From contig NC_092679.1 in NCBI RefSeq assembly GCF_964355755.1, positions 21,545,432 through 21,609,431 of the forward strand: 64,000 nt of DNA, written 5' to 3'. Below are positions 24,238-35,169 of this stretch, piece by piece (the stretch's first letter is position 1; each line of letters opens with the position of its first letter). Source of the stretch: Antedon mediterranea (taxonomy: Eukaryota; Echinodermata; Crinoidea; Comatulida; Antedonidae). The notes under the pieces were generated by a model. It was given only the letters and a program-made list of their open reading frames with translations, made no database searches and had not been told where the DNA came from. Position numbers and translations under genes: made by a program.

Positions 24238-24334
24238 TGTGCCCATATATGGACAAGATGACATCATATCACTACCATATTTGGGCACATCACACTGTTT
24301 GTCAAACTAGTTTGATAGTGTAGACAGAACTTTA
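24238..24334 (-). repeat. MITE family A fragment
   Basis: It carries the interior GTGCCCATATATGGACAAGA and the terminal TAGTTTGATAGTGTAGACAG. The left half is replaced by a TA run. Confidence 0.75.
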
Positions 24335-24714
24335 CGATGGGTCGACGCCTCTCATTCTCAAATAAGGTTTAAGAATAACAACAAGGAAAACCACTTAAAA
24401 CATTTTGAGATTTATTCCTGTACACACATACTTAATTGCTTAAATTTCATATACTTAATGCCATATTCCAATGAATACTTGTTTTATTTCAGTGGTCACT
24501 ATGAAGACATAAACAATTAGCTTGCAAACCAACCATTAACTTGTGGAAATAAATGCATTAAGCCGTAGGGCATTCAGGGATGTAACTATGAGAAGTACAG
24601 GGCTGGGTATTTAAGACATAAGGGGGATCGGAAAAATAAAAGTTCTTTTAGGTACCAAAGTTTCTTGTGGGGGTACTATGTTGAAATTAGGCTGGATAGA
24701 AGAAAATATAATCT

Positions 24715-24877
24715 TTAAGCCCTGTCTACACTATCAAACTTTATGCGACAAAAAAATGTGATGTGCCCATATATGGACATGATGATGTCATATCACTACC
24801 ATATTTAAGCATACCACTACCATTTTTGGGCACACTTTTTTGGGTAAAACTAGTTTGATAGTGCAGACAGAGCTTTA
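24715..24877 (-). repeat. MITE family A copy, reverse orientation
   Basis: TTAAGCCCTGTCTACACTAT to GCAGACAGAGCTTTA, with the interior in the inverted order CATATCACTACCATATTT. Confidence 0.85.
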
Positions 24878-25340
24878 GGGTGGGTGGAAGACTGACGGTG
24901 TGTCCCTGACCAGCACACAACATCCTGCAAAATAACATCCCTGTTCATCTGCATATCTAGTAGTAACAATCTACATAAATCAAAGGTTACATTCGAAATG
25001 ATCTTTATTTTGAGATTACTGGCACGGTTTTCTTTATACTGATTTTATATAATTTACAAACAATATTTACTTATACAGATATATTTTGTGCAAGCTGCTC
25101 AGCTACTAAGGACACCTTTTAAAAATGAGGGAAAAAAAACAAAATGAAAACATTTAATTTTCTTATATTATTTACAAGAAAACAATTTTAGCAGCAAAGT
25201 AATTATTTTTAGCTATATTGCAGATGATGTAATTCTTATAGAAATATTATTGCTAACCACTTCCAATGTACAGTATATCGCCATAGATACAGTAAATTAT
25301 ATTATGTATCTAGGGTGAATGGACAATCACACATCAACTA

Positions 25341-25487
25341 TAAAGCCTTGTCTACACTATCAAACGTTATGTGTCAAAAAAATGTGATGCGCCCATATAT
25401 GGACATGATGATGTCATATCACTACCATATTTAAGCATAGAATAACCATATGGGCATATCACATGAAGTCTGATAGCATAGACAATT
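25341..25487 (-). repeat. MITE family A copy, degenerate right end
   Basis: TAAAGCCTTGTCTACACTAT, interior in reverse order, and a decayed right end near AGTCTGATAGCATAGACA. Confidence 0.8.
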
Positions 25488-25623
25488 TATAGTCTATTTC
25501 ACTATTGCCAATCATTTGGATCATAATTAGGGAAGTACGTCTCCAATAAGCGACATAAAAAACTGTTAAATTGTTGTACATTCAGATATATTAGCTTTTT
25601 AAAATATATTTGGTAATTTACGG

Positions 25624-28600
25624 TCAGAAGAGATTAATACCAAATCCAAAAGTTTGTCGTATTCTGCCCCAGAAGTTTTCTTTCCATCCTTGTTTGGTTC
25701 GTTCTACTTCCTTATCCGGTACTCCTGTCTGAACAAGATCTACGACTGCTCCATCCGATCCTTGGGAAAGATTCATGGTCACAATGGAATAGTGTGCTGT
25801 AAAAGAAAAAATTAAATTACCGTATATTTGATATAAGGTGGTTCATAAATTTGACATGCAATTTTCTGCCATCAATAGGACATATATACTCTCATATATT
25901 TCACAAAATTGCGCATTAAAAATAAATACGAACAGGAATTGGTTTTTTGTCATTTACCATATTTACACATTTTATTACTATTTTAAAACTTTTCAGTGTA
26001 ACCTACCTTCTGGCCAATTGCTAAATCTCCATTTTTGTACTATTTTTTTGTCCATTTCCTGTAATTAAAAAAAGTTCAAAAACTTTTAAATTTAAACTAA
26101 AATTGCCTCCTGAAATAGGGATGTTAAATTCTGTTGATGACAATCCAGTCACAGGAATCAATTTGATTGGTCGGGACAATAGGATATGATGGGAGATATC
26201 GGTTAGATGGTACAGTTACTTACCAACTCTAAAAAGACACCTGTCACGTTTCCGCCAAATAACGAGAACTTTCCTCCCTTCGTAGCTTCCATTTGTACTG
26301 AGCTCCTAGTAAATGCTTCAACTCTCTGTTATTAAAAATATCATATTATTATAATAACGACATACTATTAAAAGAAATATGAAAAACATCCAATTCCCTT
26401 TAACACATGCTTCAAACTTTATGCGACAAAGAAAATGTGATGTGCCCATATGGACATGATGATGTCATTATCACTACCATATTTGGGCATATCACTACCA
26501 TACTTTTTTGATAGTGTGGACAGAGCTTTAGATAGAACAGGGCTCAGAATTCACTCTGGCAAACTAGCAATTTGCAATTGTAGTTGATTTTTCGCAATTG
26601 CTAGTTAAAAATCTGCACTAAAAAAAGTGTTACTTTTTAGTCTAGCAAAAGTACTTGAGGCCTTATCTACCAATTTCGTTAAAATTCAACTTTTTGTAGA
26701 ATTAATTAAACTACCAATTAATTAAAACTAATTAAACACATTTTCTCACTAGTTACATTGTTTACAACTAGCTACTACTATTCTGGCACAGTTACCGTGC
26801 CATAGTTTTTAAATGAAACTTTATAAAGTTCAAAGTTCACTCACATTTTTGTCTGTTAGTACTTTGTATATATCCTCCACTGCACATAGAAACTTCTCAG
26901 TGCATGTCAGTTTGGTTGTGTGAATTTTAACACCAGGATTTGGTGACTGCTTTTGTAGGCCATTCGGACTTGATGTTTCTATTGATGGGTCCTAAGGGAA
27001 AAAAAATAGATAATTGATTGGAAAACAAATTATTTACCTGAAAAGCAAAAAATCTAAATATTATGTCACACAATGTTTTTTTGTTTCAATTAATGGTTTC
27101 TTTATATAATTGAATTAATTATTTTTGTTGATTTTTATTTTCAGAAGTGAATAACTACAGTGTATTAAAACTGCAAAATGGACTATTCAGAGTCTGGTTT
27201 TATTAATCTTTATTTTTCATGTTTTTGGAGAACAATACGACTTTAAGTAAAAGCGTTCTAAAACAGCTTGATTGCCTATTATGACGGGAATATGTGGCTC
27301 CATCTTAACATTTTCATTATCCGAAAGTCTCACTCTCTAATAATATCCCAAAGCCTTACCATAGTCGTTTTTGGTTGTGTTGTAAAATTTTTCTGCGGTG
27401 TAACTTCTTTTTTATCAGTAGGTAAAATCATCCCAACACTAAATTCTATTTCAGGAAAAAAAAATTCAGATAAACAAATTATAAAGTATTTTCTCAAACA
27501 TTAAATGTAAATATTTACATACATATAAATATTTCTGATCATTAAATTCAGCAATAATAAATTAAGTATATTATTCTCTTAAAAATATAGTTTAATATAA
27601 TGATTCTAAATATGTTTTGTTTGTTAATTATATCTCAGAACAAAGGTCTGAAATGATAAAACATAAAACAAAGTTGCATAAAACTTTAAAACCAACTTTC
27701 AACAAATCAAAATGTCTAATTTCCCTGCCAAATATCAAGAAAAATAAAAGATATAATAATATAAAGAATTTATATACCAGCTTTTAGTGCAGAGATATAC
27801 TGAGCAAGTTGATTTCGTATCAATTCAATGCCATTTTCCAACATGATGCTTTTTAATGTTCTAGATTCTTCCGTGTTCTTTTTTGTTGTAATGATTATCT
27901 ACAATGAGAAAAATTTGAGTAGAGAAATAATAGTATACAAGTTTGGGCTTCATGCATATGAGCCTATTCAGGCTTAGTTAATTTATCCTTATAAGTTTGA
28001 CTGTTTCCAATGTTATTCTGTATTTATTGTTTTTTATATGCATCCAACCAACAGCGAGTAACTGGACAATTACAGGATAGATAAACTATTTAATAATTTA
28101 TCGTGCTTATAAAACTTATAACTAAGTCTTATTTGAGGCTTAGGGAGTGGAGTTGAAAGAGTCGGGAGTTACAACCTTAGCACTAGGTCAGGACTGAACC
28201 CGGCCCTTGGGATTAGGAGGCAAGTATGTTAACCAACAAGCTACAGCTCCACTAAGATTAAGATCAAACAAAAATGTTTACAGCTATTTTTACTCACATC
28301 TATGTCTGATGGTTCGTTTTCATCACTTAAGTTTGGAATTTCAATTTGACCTTTCAACTCTGTTTCACAATCTTTCAATTTACCTATAAAAAACAATTTC
28401 TATTATAATTAATTTTGCCTTCCAACATAATTTTAATTTTTTTTAAATTTTAGATTTTAATAGATTCAGGTAGATTGTAATTAAATTTGTCAAGCGAACA
28501 AGCCAGTGTGTGTGTTTTCATACATACCATCCTTCAACAATTTAAAAAAAAACAGAGATTGTGATTGTTTTACAATGGGTTATATTTTATAAATTTGTTT

Positions 28601-31600
28601 GTTATATTTTAATGCACTTCACATTCAATTTTAAGCAATACAAAAGCCAATAAACACAAAACAGTAATTGTTTTCCAACCTTTCCACTCCAGTTTTAACA
28701 CCCATTCATAGAAGAAAATCAATTTAGCTTTTCTATTGTTCGCAGTTGCTTCGCCCTCTATTGAAGACAATTCACAGATTTCACAAGTACCTTTAGACAC
28801 AAAAAAATTAGTCAAGACAATTTAGTAATTCTAATATAGTAAAATTGTTTGAGAGTTTGCATGGCGAAATCAAATGTGGATATAAGTTTGTGGTGCACCA
28901 CATATATTAGTTTTGAAAATATATTATACGTTGTGTACCGCAAACTTTTATTTATTATATTGTGAAAACTTTTCATTTATATTTTTAAAATGTAAACTTG
29001 TTGTTTCTAAAGCCTGTTTTCCTGTTGACGTTATTCGACGCTATCATTAACAATAATCGTATCTCTATAAGTTCACAACAAAGGGTTTCTGTACAATAAT
29101 CAATGTCAGGAAAAAAATTATTTTGAAATCTTTCTAATCTTTTCTTAACGATTATTTATGACGACACCGCCTCCTGCTGCTGCGTGGTGGTAAACTAGGC
29201 CTGTTGACGTTATTCGACGCTATCGTTAACAATAATCGTATCTCTATAAGTTCACAACAAAGGGTTTCTGTACAATAATCAATGTCAGGAAAAAAATTAT
29301 TTTGAAATCTTTCTAATCTTTTCTTAACGATTATTTATGACACCGCCTCCTGCTGCTGCGTGGTGGTAAACTAGGCCTAAACAAATTCTCATTATGTTCG
29401 TTTCAGAACATCTTGAATTCTTAATCTTACCTTTCTCATTTTCGATTTTCAAAAACATAAGTAAATTCAGCAGCTTCTCTTTCGACCATGCTGATGCATT
29501 TTTCTCAGTCCTAAAAAAAAAGAATTTTTTAAAGAAATTCAGTAATATTCAAATAATAAATATAACTTAGGCCTACTAGAATATGCCTATTCTATATTAA
29601 GAATGCATTGCTATAAGCCTGGCCCTAGGGTAGGGTCTAGCTAGGCCTGCCTAGCCTACTAGCGGCATATGACCGTTTCGGCCACAGACAGTTTCGGCCA
29701 CAACAGATTTCTATGGCGCGTCATTCACGCACATATATTGCTATTGTTTTTGTTATTAGTTATCGCATCTCATGCTTTGTTGTATAGTATTTTTATGACT
29801 AATTACTACACATTACAGTGTTATCCTTCTTAACTTTATTCCACTACAATTTGCATTTTATTAGATTTGTTGTTTTCATTCCAGTTTAGTTGTATCATGG
29901 AGTAAATTGTATTTTATTAGGCCTAGGCCTAGTCTGCTGGCTAGGCCCTAGGTCTAGGCTAGACTCAGCCTACTTAGGCCGAATACGGATCACTCCAGCC
30001 GCGCTTCACTCCGGCCGCGATTCATTCCGGCCGCAGATATGGGGCGCCCAATTAGTCTTTTACAACCGAGACACGTTTTTTGTAGAGAATCAAAATAAAC
30101 ATTTGTAACATACAGTATATTTTTTTCTCTTTCAAGATCAAAACAACATCGCAAGTGTTTTAAAATAGGTCTAATAAAACAAAATAATTTATGTGTTTTA
30201 TCCAATGTAATAGGCTAGTATATTAATTGTAATGTGATTAATTAATGTAATTGATTGCAATGTACCCTATATATCAAGTTAAGATTCAGCCTTGGAAAAT
30301 TGAAAAGTTGTTCAAAAAAGTGAAACGAAATAAAGCAAGTGGTCCTGATAACATTAGCGGCTGTATTCTGAGGACATGTGCCCATGAACTGTCTATTCCT
30401 TTTACCAAACTGTTTCAACTGTCGTTAGATAATCATATTGTACCATCGGTCTGGAAAGATGCATCTATTATTCCAGTACCCAAAATTCCAAACCCTAAGA
30501 TTTTGAATGACTACCGCCCAATAGCCTTAACCTCGATAGTGATGAAATGTTTTGAAAAATTTATGTGTAACTCAATTATTACTCCCTTATCCCATTTAAT
30601 TGATCCATATCAGTTTGCATACCAATCATGCAGATCTGTCGATGATGCGATACTAACTCTTACCCAACTGCTAAACCAGCATACAAATAACTTAAGTTGT
30701 TATGCAAGAGTTACCTTTGCTGACTTCTCCTCAGCATTTAATACCCTTAATCCTGCCATCTTAATAGATAAGTTGATTAAGCTAGAGGTGAACCCATCCA
30801 TAATTAAATGGATTGAAAGTTTCTTATGCAATCGAACACAGAAGGTATCTCTTGGTAACTATAAGTCGAGTGTGATCAACACAAATATAGGATCACCCCA
30901 AGGATGTGTGTTAAGCCCCCTCCTATTTATTTTATATACCAATGACTGTAAGTCAACTTCTAGTAGCATACATTATTTAAAATACGCGGATGACACCGCC
31001 ATTGTTGGCCTATTAAAAAACAGAGCTAGTGAAACTGAATATCATGATGAAATCGTTGCTTTTTCGAATTGGTGTAAGGCAAATTGCCTCTTGCTAAACG
31101 AAAAGAAAACCAAAGAAGTAATAATTGATTTTCGAAAAAAATGTACTGCTCTGGCTCCCCTAAAAATTAATAATCAGGAAATTGAATCTGTTGAAAGCTA
31201 CAAATACCTAGGTGTGACTGTTGATAACAAATTTAGCTGGGAGAAACACTGTAAAAATACTATAAAAAAAGGAAATACACGACTGTTCTTTCTCAGAAAA
31301 CTGAGAAATTATGGGGTAGATAGAACTGTATTAAATTTATTTTACTCTTCGATTGTTGAGAGTGTGCTCACTTTCTGTTGTGTTGCCTGGTTCTGTGGAT
31401 GTAGAACAGAAGAAAAAACCAGATTACAACGAATATTAAATAAAGTAGGTAGGATCACAGGATCTAGACATAATTTGGATGACCTTTGCAACAAAATCAT
31501 AAGAAATAAGGCTATGAAAATATGCGACGACTCAAACCACCCTTTAAATAAACATTATGTTAAAATGAGATCAAAAAGACTAAATGTGCTGAGATCGTGC

Positions 31601-32751
31601 AATAGTAGGGTTATGCGATATTTTAATTCTTTTGTTCCGTATTCTATTAGACTGTTAAATGATTTTGCATAATTTTTGAAATTTTTTATGTATTGCAGCT
31701 TTTTATTTTTTATTTAGTTAATTGTAGTCTTATGTTCATACTTGTACATTGTTAAATAATATATAGTGTTTTTAAATATTGTAATTAATTTTTTTTTTAT
31801 ATGAAACGTTTTTATATATTTCTGTACAATTTTGTGAAAAGCACTCAAAATATTTTCCTATGTGGACGAAAATAAAGTTATCAGTTATCAGTTATATGTC
31901 ATATTATTTTTATCATATATAAATAAAAATATAAAATCATTGTAAATTGGACTGTAATTAATTATTAACTATTATTAGTAAGTATGGGTACAACATTTAC
32001 TGGCAAGAAGTATTATAAAAATAAGGTTTTTAACTAATTTAACTATAAAATGTACATAGAAAAAAATTAAATATTGTTATTCAAGCATTTATAATTAGAC
32101 GGGTATTTGATTATTTGTTAAGTTAAGTTTGAAAGAAAAAGCAGTTCCAACTTCTTTGAATGTTAATGAAAAAAGTAAAATTGTTGCTAATAAATATTCA
32201 ACTAGGCTAGTTCCATTTAAATTCTTTTTTGTTTAAAATTTATTTGGTCACCAAGAATTTGTTATAACTGAACAGTATAGAAAACGTAGATATGGGCGCT
32301 CCATACTAACGGCCCCTTTGCACAGGAAGTCGTCGAATTGAATAGCGGCCGGAGTGCATAACATCGCGCCAAACTGATACGGCGGCCGGAGGGAAGCGCG
32401 GCCGGAGTGATCGGCTTCTCCTCCTAGCCTAGCTAGCTAGAGAGACACCTGCTACTACACTAGAATTTAGAAACACATGAATGACTAGCCTAGAAGTAGC
32501 CTAGGCCTAGATAGAGACGGCCCAAACATTGCCTTCAGTTGAATCAACAACATACAAACATTAAACAAAGACGTCAGCTAGGCTAGGCCTAGCCCTATTA
32601 CGCCTGCGCATCCGGCTTCCGTCTTCAGGAGAGAAGTGCGTTTTTCTAGTCATAACGACAAACTTACTTACCAATGCCAGTTGTTTACATTCGTCGCATC
32701 AGGCCTTTCTTCAACAATCCATCTAGGATCACCTTCACCCCATTTTGCCAT
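25624..32751 (-). CDS. AHSA1: Activator of Hsp90 ATPase (AHSA1), complete
   Basis: Ten minus-strand coding exons splice in frame: 32672-32751, 29431-29510, 28680-28790, 28298-28383, 27778-27898, 27360-27445, 26845-26991, 26224-26325, 26007-26058, 25624-25796. They encode 345 residues (mammalian AHSA1: 338). The protein is a cytosolic co-chaperone that binds Hsp90 and stimulates its ATPase. The N-terminal domain starts MAKWGEGDPRWIVEERPDA and reaches the NNWHW motif at the exon 1/2 border, followed by NRKAKLIFFYEW. The central linker includes VGMILPT. The C-terminal AHSA1 (START-like) domain runs from KIHTTKLTCTEKFL through GGKFSLFGGNVTG and WRFSNWPEG to the conserved end GWKENFWGRIRQTFGFGINLF-type tail. 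The ATG at 32751 is the family's start. Intron 1 (3.2 kb) carries a LINE; intron 2 carries a tandem duplication. Confidence 0.95.
26408..26531 (-). repeat. MITE family A copy, partly deleted, in AHSA1 intron 7
   Basis: CAAACTTTATGCGACAAAGA at the left and GATAGTGTGGACAGAGCTTTA at the right. The left terminal ~15 bp are missing. Confidence 0.8.
27030..27246 (+). repeat. MITE family B copy, left-truncated
   Basis: It shares AAATTATTTACCTGAAAAGC and ends GGAGAACAATACGACTTTAAG. It lies in AHSA1 intron 6. Confidence 0.65.
28030..28250 (-). mobile_element. tRNA-derived SINE in AHSA1 intron 4
   Basis: On the minus strand the head reads GGAGCTGTAGCTTGTTGG.. and later GGGCCGGGTTCAGTCC, matching polymerase III A and B boxes at normal tRNA spacing. 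The body contains GAGTTACAACC and CTTAGGGAGTGGAG, shared with the relic at 10585-10760. The 3' end is near CAACCAACAGCGAG. Confidence 0.65.
29022..29376. repeat. Tandem duplication, ~179-bp unit, two copies
   Basis: Positions 29022-29200 and 29201-29376 are nearly identical, differing by single bases and one 3-bp loss. The high identity suggests a recent event. It lies inside AHSA1 intron 2 and is non-coding. Confidence 0.9.
30251..31900 (+). mobile_element. Non-LTR retrotransposon (Rex1/CR1-like), 5'-truncated, RT frame intact
   Basis: A 473-residue open frame (30251-31672) encodes a LINE reverse transcriptase without its endonuclease. Visible motifs are NDYRPIALTS, FADFSSAFNTL, GSPQGCVLSPLLF and the catalytic YADD (in KYADDTAIVGLL), followed by the thumb region YKYLGVTVD and a C-terminal AWFCGCR..RLQRILNK stretch. 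A non-coding 3' UTR follows, ending in TTATCAG repeats near 31880-31895, a plausible 3' tail. It lies in AHSA1 intron 1, antisense to the gene. The unbroken frame means a recent insertion. Clade assignment is by motif resemblance only. Confidence 0.85.
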
Positions 32752-33038
32752 TTTTCTAATATCTGTTATAAAAGTAAATGTTTAAAATTGATCTTATAAA
32801 TGATGATAAGACCGGTGTTCTTTTTTACACTAGTTTTAAACATAAAATATCCTTGAGAACATTCGAGAATTATTGTCTACTGTGTAGCCTAACATTTTAG
32901 TAAGCGGCGCGTGTGAAAACTCGAGCGTAATATAATTACCCAAAATGCATCGGCTCTATATATGGCTCTCTGAACTGAACTTTTATTGTCTGGCGGTCCA
33001 GTCACTGAATTTTAATATAAATTATTTTGTATTTAATA

Positions 33039-33083
33039 CACTGTGCTCCCCTGGTGGCAAATTGGGTTCAATTGAGCACAGTG
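33039..33083. repeat. Small dispersed hairpin repeat
   Basis: CACTGTGCTC and GAGCACAGTG form 10-bp arms around GGTGGCAAATTGG. A second copy lies at 38321-38364. Both are next to an AAATAAAGTCA-type flank, so this is part of a longer repeat. Confidence 0.7.
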
Positions 33084-33169
33084 GTATATAGAAATAAAGT
33101 CACTAAATTTTAATAAATTTAAGAAAAAAAAATCCTTTGTTGATAATTAAGTTTGTGATAGGCCTACAC

Positions 33170-33250
33170 AGTTCTGAAATAAACTGATGAGTTTCTCGAC
33201 GTTTTGATCAATATGCTTGATCGTCCTCAGAAATAATATCCTCTGTGTTC
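33170..33250 (-). repeat. Penelope-type terminal repeat remnant
   Basis: On the minus strand: CTGAGGACGATCAAGCATAT, then TGATCAAAACGTCGAG. The GATCAA/TTGATC stem is kept between a mutated CTGAKGA and a mutated GAAA, so this is a decayed hammerhead-type core. Confidence 0.55.
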
Positions 33251-33654
33251 CCTTTAGCAGATTAAAAAAGTTAAATGTTGATGTTGTTAATTTTTACATT
33301 AGAAGATTGTTTAAATCATGTAAATAAAACATTTTCCGGCCGGCCGGGAACCTATCAGCTCCCCTCTTTTAGTTGCAAAAGTAATCTCGAAAAGAACTCC
33401 ATGTGGAAAGAAAGCCCACCCAGAGTACTAAAATGAAGGAGCACATGGGTTTCTTTTCGAGGTTTAAATGGCAGTCTATTTAATGGAAAATAATGCCATG
33501 CAACTGATTTTAAAAAAGGTTGTTTTTAGGCATGTGACATTTATAACCCTCAAAATATCTCTCTTTCAAAATAAAAGAAAAACAATATTCATTATTTTAT
33601 TTATTTTTTAGTTTTTTTTATTTATTTATTTTTTATTTCAAAAAAAACATCCGT

Positions 33655-33722
33655 AGAGGTTCGAACCCAATCTACTAGAGCTGAGAGCACCTAAAGCTGA
33701 GCACTACCCGTTAGGCCACAAA
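33655..33722 (-). repeat. tRNA-like head of a SINE
   Basis: On the minus strand GTGGCCTAACGGGTAGTGC is an A-box region and TTGGGTTCGAACC a B box. It is followed by a T-run and ATTT-type tail. The anticodon arm does not pair well. Confidence 0.5.
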
Positions 33723-33815
33723 GTATTACATGACTGAACAGCTGATAATAGTCTATTTATACGTGTATTACGTAATTCGTCATAAATATCACATTAACCT
33801 TTTCAAAACCAAAAT

Positions 33816-34075
33816 AACCAGTTAGCTCAGTCGCCTGAGCGTCGTGTTAACAACACGTATGTCGTGGGTTCGATTCCCACGCTGGTTGGTGGAATAGAGT
33901 TAAAGGCATGCGGCCACTGTGTTTGGGGTTCACAGAATTATACGTCCCCCTTTCCACCACACATCATGAGGCGACAACATCAATGCATCTGGTGATGTGC
34001 TGGAAACGACCCCAAAAGGCTGTGGCAGGGCCTTAGTGCTGAGGCAGGGAGAGCACATTTAACATCTTTTTTTTA
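33816..34075 (+). mobile_element. tRNA-Val-like SINE with ~190-bp body
   Basis: The head 33816-33887 folds as a tRNA: acceptor AACCAGT/GCTGGTT, D arm GCTC/GAGC, an anticodon stem with one T-T mismatch, loop TTAACAA (anticodon AAC, Val) and T arm GTGGG/CCCAC. A non-tRNA body follows (GGCATGCGGCCACTGTGTTT onward) and ends before a T-rich tail near 34070. A tRNA head with an attached body is the definition of a SINE. Confidence 0.6.
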
Positions 34076-35169
34076 TTTAATTTTTTTTCAACCTGTATTA
34101 TTCGATCTCGTAAATTTTATGTTTGCCGCCCTCAATTTTAAAAGAAATTAAATTTTATATTTTCATCGCAGGTGTACGAAACGGTTTGGTATGCCGTGCG
34201 TTGTTATGTTATGCAATGGTTGTGCAGGTGTAGTGGGAAATATGGTATTGTTAGTCATTCGCGGTCAACACGCCCAAACTGTTAAATTTTTATTTTGTTA
34301 ATCAATGTTGCTACATTACGAAAATGTCCGATTCATGCAAGATATTGTATTGTAAAATGTTATGAATAAACTTTTATGGTAGTTGGTACGGTGTGTAAGC
34401 GGCTGCACCGTCCTCAGAATAAACATGTTTTAAACAGATAGTTTGTCTCCGATGGTTTTTGTATGGGGTTAATGGAGAGTGAAATAAAATTAAATATAGA
34501 ACATGTGCAAAGATGCCATTTCTAGACCAATTTCGAAGCTTAGACCAATTCCGCTGCCGGGTAGGCCTTATACGAAGTCGAGTTTTAAAGTAGAACCCCA
34601 CCTTAAATGTTGAAGTCGCATCTGGATAGTTGAAATTTTAACATTATCATAATTATCATAGGTGATTATGTATAGTAATAAGTATAAGTATAGGATTCTT
34701 TGGCTCTATTTTCATTATTAGCTCTGCCCCAACCATGGTGGGCTAATACTGGAGACTTAATATTTCATTTCATATTTCAAAGAATAGGTGCACTTTCCGG
34801 GGACAAGCTCTATTGTCCTGGTGATTCTTATACAGTTTGTTTCATATAATTTAAAATCATGTGAAGTGCCATTTTTTTCGGGCGGGAACCATGCAGCTCT
34901 ATTTTTCAAAATTGTATTTGGTCTATCAATGTATAAACTAAATAAGCTAAAATGTCTGACTAAAAAAAAACCAAAAACTTATACATAGAAAATAAAACTA
35001 AAAAAACAATAACAGTATAAAGATACAATAGGTCAAAAGTATAAATAATACATAATCATGATTATTTTTACAAAAATCGAGATAAACACAAATATATGTT
35101 TATATGTATTTGAAGTTAGATAAGCAAGTAAACTAGTTTATTAATGTAAAACCCAAATAGGCTAATTAT

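Larger units (their letters stand above)
22466..25623. other. Intergenic gap between DMAC2 and AHSA1 (convergent genes)
   Basis: No gene seen. It holds the DMAC2 3' UTR to about 22720, a family B MITE (23507-23838) and three family A copies (24238, 24715, 25341). AHSA1 ends just to the right. Confidence 0.55.

Noticed and set aside
33816-33887. Stand-alone functional tRNA-Val gene
   Set aside because: The fold is good apart from one anticodon-stem mismatch, but an attached body of about 190 bp makes a SINE more likely.
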